64,000 bases of DNA from Siphonodentalium dalli. Lineage: Eukaryota; Mollusca; Scaphopoda; Gadilida; Siphonodentaliidae. Positions 58,634 through 64,000 of the stretch are shown here, piece by piece (position 1 is the stretch's first letter; each line of letters starts with the position of its first letter). The notes below the pieces were generated by a model that saw only the letters and a list, made by a program, of their open reading frames with translations, ran no database searches and was not told the origin of the DNA. A program made the translations under genes and the position numbers. The DNA lies in NCBI GenBank assembly GCA_032622095.1, contig CP136062.1:18539739-18603738 (forward strand), given 5' to 3'.

Positions 58634-58883
58634 ATAATCCGAGAGGATCATATCCGACTGTGTCGCCGCTACACTGGTGCAATTAACTGATACGTATATC
58701 TCATCCATCTTCTTCTTTTTTTGGATAGACTCCTCCATGCGAATTCTGTCTCTGAGTATGTTCGATGCACAGTTACACTTTCGTGTTACCTTCTGGCAGT
58801 TTAGTGACAGCGACACTTCTCCGTTCTCCGCATTTAGGCTCCAGTCGAGTCGGTGGTTTCGAAGCTCGAATGATGCCAGGATG
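58634..58883 (-). CDS. Unidentified internal exon, 83 codons, Lys-rich
   Basis: The acceptor is GTTTCACATCACTTTAG before 58883. The exon is open for 250 nt and ends TCGGATTAT|GTGAGTACAC (donor at 58633), phase 2 in and phase 0 out. It encodes ILASFELRNHRLDWSLNAEN, GEVSLSLNCQKVTRKCNCAS, NILRDRIRMEESIQKKKKMD, EIYVSVNCTSVAATQSDMIL, SDY. There is a W-S-L-x-x-x-N-G-x-V-x-L-S-L strand pattern, four cysteines and a basic KKKK run. I do not recognise the family. A gene exon or a piece of a transposon-encoded protein are both possible. The end of this exon is duplicated at 58196-58285. Confidence 0.5.
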
Positions 58884-58892
58884 CTAAAGTGA

Positions 58893-60386
58893 TGTGAAAC
58901 AATCCGGTAGGGTGATAAAATATAAATGGAGAATAGTCTTTTTCAAAGTAATAATGTTTACAAATAGTATATCCACATTGACAACACACACCATAATTCT
59001 TATACATTAATTCAATGCAGTGACTCTCGACGGTGAAATCATTTTCTTTAGTTTATCGCCGATATATGCGTCCCGAATCGAGTAGTAAATATTTACATTT
59101 GAGCGTAGTTCAGACGATGTTTGCTATGGAGTGGTACGGTCGATTTGCTTAATATTTTCGGTGATGTTAGTAGAATGCTACATTCATCCAGTTGACATAG
59201 CGCCTGGATACTAATTGATCATTTTCACGCACCCGAACAAGAACATAATATGTCTTTAATGATGTTGTCCGTTATTACAAATACTGTATCATTATTTTCT
59301 TCTGGGAACGTTGAGTTGCAGTTGGGGAAATAGCAACACTATATCGTGATGCAACACCACATCGTGTTTCTCTCACCAATTTGGTAGAGCTGATTTCGGG
59401 TTGAATCAAGTCTTTCTGGTGAATTAGTCATTTATTTATACAATGAAAACTATCTGACATTCTGGTATAGTTGGAAGTGGTCCACACAACAATCGGAACT
59501 CCGGTTGTAATATGTGGAATTGTGACTTAACGGCGGAGTTCCAGAACGTAAAGTAGCATAGCACATTTTAACAAAATATTGTATAGAAAGCATCCACATG
59601 TGTGAATTAATGACGAGGGATTCGATAACAGATTTGCACTATAAACATGTTGGCATTAGCAGTTTGACAAATAAGTAATTATTACAAGCAATTCTAAGAA
59701 TTAGGTGTGATGAATGGTAATTAATGAGCACCCGCTTGTGCGAAAATTGACAAGTTGCATATGAAAAACCAGCTGATTATTACAAAGAAAAGGTTGGAAT
59801 TGCGAATAGCCTACTCTAATAAAGAAGTGAACCGAACGCAAATACTGTAGAAACAAACCACAGAGATGGTAGACTGATAGAGTTGAAAGATTTTAGAGAA
59901 ACAATGAAATAATTGTCCGAAATATGTCACTGTGATATTACTATTACTAATATTGACTACTATAATGGGCAACTCATTTGAATGTCTCATTTTGGGACAT
60001 GATTGACCAATAATTAAAGACATAGTATGTACTTGTTTGGGTTCGTGAAACTGATAATTTAGTATTCTGGTGTTATGCCAACTGGAGGAATGTAGCATTT
60101 TACTAACATCGCATAAAATCTCAAGCAAATCGACCGTACCACTCCATAGAAAACATCATCTGAACTATGCTCAATTGTAAATATATACTACTCGATTCAG
60201 GACGCATCAATCGGCGATAAACTAACGAAAACGATTTCATCATCGACAGTCATTGCATTTATGTAATATATAAGAATGACGGTGTGTGTTGTCAATGTAC
60301 ATTTAATATTTGTAAAAAAAAAAACTACTTTGAACAAGATTATTCCCCATTTCTATTTCATCGCCCTACCGGAGTGTTTCACATTA
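58893..60386. repeat. Inverted repeat with ~370-bp arms, next to an exon acceptor
   Basis: Arms 58893-59257 and about 60012-60386 match in reverse (for example TATGGAGTGGTACGGTCGAT against ATCGACCGTACCACTCCATA). The left arm overlaps the tract before the exon acceptor at 58884. The ~750-bp middle has no gene. Confidence 0.7.
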
Positions 60387-61263
60387 ATTTAAGCTGAGAA
60401 ACAGTGATAGCGAGACCTACATATACAGAAACCTTTGGCGCAGCATGTTTTTCGTTCGCGGCATTTTAATCTTTAGCACATGCGAACTGAATGGACTGGA
60501 CTTTTCATTATAATATTAATACATAATGCATGTCTAGTCTTGTTAAGAGTCTTAACTTACGACTATGTCAACACAGGAATACTATGCATGTAGCAGTCCA
60601 CTTGTCACGATCGTACTTTTGGCATGCTACTCACGTATAGTGAACGACAAGCAATGCATTATTTATACCTTATAATATATATGTGCTAGTAAGGCTGGTT
60701 TAAAGTTCTGATAGATAAACGTCACGTGTGAGCACGCTGAACAAACCAAAACAAATTTAGTGAACTGTCATGTTAGTGTATTTCATTTCGCGCCATATTA
60801 ACCGAGAAATAATGAGATTTTGTGCAGCCGTTTTCTCGAAAATCCGCATATTATCTGCTTACAATGGAACTTATTTTAGGTTGATAATGTGCTGAGAATT
60901 GCCCATTTGAGACGATAATGTGCTGTAAATGAGAGCATTTAGTCACATTATCAACTCATAATGAGAAGCTGTCATAAAATAAATTAAGTGCACATTCATG
61001 AATCGAGACGGAACTGACATCATCATGTGTATGTGTCAAGCACCACAGTACACCCCGCATTATTGTTGCATGTTCAGAACTATGAGATGAGAGGGTCAAG
61101 AAAATATAAAAAAACAAGCGTGACAAATAGAGCATATGTGTGTGCTCCATTATTAATTTACACTGTTCGGGCTAAATTTAGAGTATTTTAAATAGATTAT
61201 GTAGTTCTCAGCAAAATTAAAACGAATTTCATCTTGTGGCATATTCAATAATACTCCGTCCCA
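60387..61263. other. No gene seen
   Basis: Intergenic AT-rich sequence. A GATAATGTGCTG motif occurs twice near 60882-60930. Confidence 0.45.
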
Positions 61264-61617
61264 TTAACCCTTACCCAACAGAACGGCCCTGTGCCAATGC
61301 ATTCTCTTATATATGCGAGTCGACCATAGGTCGCCTCGCATATATAAGAGAATGCATTGGCTTAACACATTAAAATTATTAAAGAATGTAAGAAAAAATG
61401 GTAAAAAGTGTTAAAAAAAGATTTTTTTTTAGGCCAATGCATTCTCTTATATATGCGAGGCGACCTATGGTCGACTCGCATATATAAGAGAATGCATTGG
61501 CACAGGGCATAACTGTAACTATCACATTGTGGTCAAGGAGCCGGTTCCAATGATATCCATATTTGTATGGTTCTATTGAGACAGACCGAAGATATTTTAG
61601 GCTGTTGAAGCTTTGCG
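61264..61617 (+). mobile_element. MITE family A, right end truncated
   Basis: TTAA and CCCTTACCCAACAGAACGG at the left, then both hairpins (61292-61360, 61433-61503). Homology stops at GCTGTTGAAGCTTT, so the right terminus and target duplication are lost. Confidence 0.75.
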
Positions 61618-62204
61618 ATATATAGTAAATGAGTAAATAGTGGAATGACCCAGTAGGGAGGTAAGGGTCTGCATCTGTCAAGTATCCGCTAATATTGATG
61701 AGGTAAAATAATGAGATGCAGATGAATTATGATTTAAGGATGACATATATTGAAAACGTGATAAAAGTCAATATTAGCAACTAAAGACATAATAACACTT
61801 GAGTTACAGATGGAAAACTAACCCCAATAGTCCGGATTTTTTGGCTGACTATATATTCTAATTCAAGGAAACATTATTCGTGAAAGACTGTGTGGTTGAT
61901 GTCTATAATGGTGGCTCAATGTCTAACGGTTTCCATGTGAGTTGATCGGAGTTGTGTATGACGTCACCTTGATGAGTTCATTTCACATAATGTTGCATAT
62001 AAATTATTACGCCACACAGTGGTGTAAGCTGGTGTAGAGTTTTTCATATTATGTGGTCGATCGATAATCCACTGGGCGAATGTATTATGGTTATTTCGTA
62101 CTTGAGTATAAACCGTACCGATAGAGTCACGATAGTACGACAAAGATTAGCACGTGTGTTTACGTCACCGGTGTAATTGTGGGGGCATGTTTCTATTATG
62201 AAGG

Positions 62205-62900
62205 TTCGCTATCCCGAAGGTCCGCTATTCCGAAGGTTCTCTATTCCGAAGGTTTTTGTTATTTTTAGGTTAATTCTATATTGTAAAGTATTGAGACTAA
62301 TTTGAGAGGGTTCATTATCACAAAGATTCTTTTTATGGAGTGTGCGCTCACATCCGAACTGATCCTGCGCGCATACCGATACATATACAGGAGGAAATAA
62401 CTTAACTTAGAAAATTAAATGTGATTTTGTTTTGTTTTCGCGGGTTTTCTTGAGATTTAATGTGATTACGTTGTGGTATATATGGACCCCCCGCATTGGG
62501 ACATGACACAGGTACAGTTGACTTAAGTGATGTTCTGTTTGGGCTCCAATTTGGAGTTCAATATTTTAAGGGCCAAATTTAGAATTTTATGGGCCCATAC
62601 CTTTGAACTCTGGGCATATAATATGAATATTGGGCGCATGTCTCTATTCCGAAGGTTCACTATCCCGAAGGTCCACTATTCCGAAATTTCTCTGAATGTT
62701 CGCTATTCCGAAGGTTCACCAATCCGAAGGTTCGTTATTCCGAAGGTTCTCTATTCCGAAGGTTGATGTTATTTTAAGGTTAATTCTATATTCTAAAGTA
62801 TTGAGAGGGTTCATTATCACGAAGATTGTTTTTATGAAGGAAATAACTTAAAACATTAAATGTGATTTTGTTTTGTTTTCGCGGGTTTTCTTGAGTTTAA
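62205..62900. repeat. CTATTCCGAAGGTT short repeats in two direct blocks
   Basis: About a dozen copies of CTATTCCGAAGGTT in two clusters (62209-62250, 62640-62765). Both clusters are followed by the same sequence (GGTTAATTCTATATT, GAGGGTTCATTATCAC), so the whole block was duplicated. From 61618 to 62204 nothing is recognised. Confidence 0.85.
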
Positions 62901-63402
62901 TGTCATTACGTATGACCTTATTTCTCATTACATATTCACGCCAAGCAGCCCACACAATTGCTATGTTTCCATGCGATTTAATGTCATTACGTGTGACCTA
63001 ATATCTCACTAATCTGAGGCAAGAGTACGCCTGCTAAAGGCGAATTATAACAGTGGGGCTATAACGCTCAATAAATACTGGAGGCTATAACAAACTGCTC
63101 AGCAGAATATCGCTGAATAGACGAGTATGAGATGAGCCTAACTGCAATTGTGACTTTGTTTAAAGGCCCACTTAATTTTCGAGTCATTCATTTGTTTATA
63201 GTATATACGGTTTTAATAACAATTTATGCCATAAAATTTGAATAAAATACTATAATTCATCACCATTTGAAACGCAGAATACTTCTATCTCCTAGTTTGA
63301 AACACCCTTAAAATACCGCGACAAGTCGTGCGTCGTATATCTAGCAATTAGCAACTAACATGTCCTCTTCGGCTTTCCATAGATTTCAACGTAATTTGAT
63401 AC

Positions 63403-63960
63403 TTATGGGTATTTGTGTCCGGGAAGTGTTTTGGACGGGTCATATCGTGACCCCGACCTGACCTTGACCTTTAAAAATGTCAATGCAAGGTCAATTTGGG
63501 TAAAACGGACAAGTTTCGGCGAAATTTGATACCTAGAGATACGTTTGTCCGGGGAGTGTTTTGAACGGGTCAAATCGTGACCTCGGCGTGACCTTGACTT
63601 CAATGTGGTCAATCAAAGGTCAAATCTGGTAAAACGGATGGATTTCGACGAAATTTGATACCTATGGGTACTTTTGTCGGGGGAGTGTTTTGGACGGGTC
63701 AAATCATGAGTCCGACAATACCTTGACCTTCAAAATTGTTAATTAAAGGTCAAGTTGGGTAAAACGGACGGATATCGACGAAATTTGATACCTAGGTCTA
63801 CTTTTCTCCTGGTGGGGGTGTTTTGGACGGGTCAAATCATGACCCTGACCCGACCTTGACTTTCGAAATAGTCAATTGAAGGTCAAATCGCGCCTTTCGC
63901 CGGCAATCAGATGGGAAACAGCCCGGACGAAGTCGGGCCCATCAGCTTGTGTAATAAAGT
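63403..63960 (+). mobile_element. Retroelement-like tail with ~115-bp units, same family as 21960-22450
   Basis: Four to five units with GTGTTTTGGACGGGTCAAAT, CCGACCTGACCTTGACC and GAAATTTGATACCTA, ending CCCGGACGAAGTCGGGCCCA. From 62901 to 63402 nothing is recognised. Confidence 0.6.
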
Positions 63961-64000
63961 AGACAGTTTGAAGAAAGTAATGTATAACGGGAAAACTTGA

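Overview
This is nuclear DNA of an animal, not a microbe. Coding sequence is sparse and split by introns with GT..AG junctions. Satellites, MITE-like elements, a LINE remnant and long palindromes make up much of the rest. The mix (C-type lectin gene, LINE C-terminus with the NHRLPIERGR type of motif, repeat tails ending in CGGACGAAGTCGGG) suggests a marine invertebrate, perhaps a mollusc or another lophotrochozoan. No species can be named from the sequence alone.

The main gene runs on the minus strand from 41042 to 8333 (32.7 kb). It has four exons that join in one frame with phase-1 introns throughout (154 + 678 + 168 + 212 coding nt = 404 codons including stop). They encode a type II membrane C-type lectin: a short basic cytoplasmic tail and transmembrane anchor (exon 1), a mucin-like threonine stalk of about 225 residues (exon 2), and a six-cysteine long-form C-type lectin domain (exons 3 and 4). 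A short plus-strand gene with its own promoter-like region (8640-9758) appears to lie inside intron 3.

Layout from left to right: 1-7900 is repeats (56-bp satellite 3390-5787, 45-bp donor-containing repeat 5900-6080, MITEs). 8333-8544 is lectin exon 4. 8640-9758 is the nested plus-strand gene. 9759-17139 is intron with 54-bp and ~130-bp satellites, a LINE remnant and a 600-bp MITE. 17140-21268 is the 75-bp satellite, followed at once by lectin exon 3. 21540-31700 is intron with retroelement-like tails, (TC)n and MITEs. 31717-32394 is exon 2. 34573-40796 is intron with C-rich and 26-bp satellites. 40873-41042 is exon 1. 41043-46660 is a 45-bp satellite and 47420-48358 a 41-bp satellite. From 48.4 kb on there are MITEs, an isolated plus-strand last exon with PY-type motifs (52923-53120), a 3.15-kb palindrome with a nested element (54242-57392), an unidentified minus-strand exon with a partial duplicate (58634-58883, 58196-58285), a further inverted repeat and more tandem repeats.

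The most unusual observation is that several arrays appear to have been seeded at splice junctions. The 75-bp satellite is a degenerate copy of the last ~43 nt of lectin exon 3 plus its 5' splice site, repeated about 55 times right next to that exon. The 45-bp satellite upstream of exon 1 contains that exon's 3' splice site and first bases. The 41-bp and 5.9-kb repeats carry consensus GTGAGT donors on the same strand. This may be a previously undescribed mode of intronic satellite birth.
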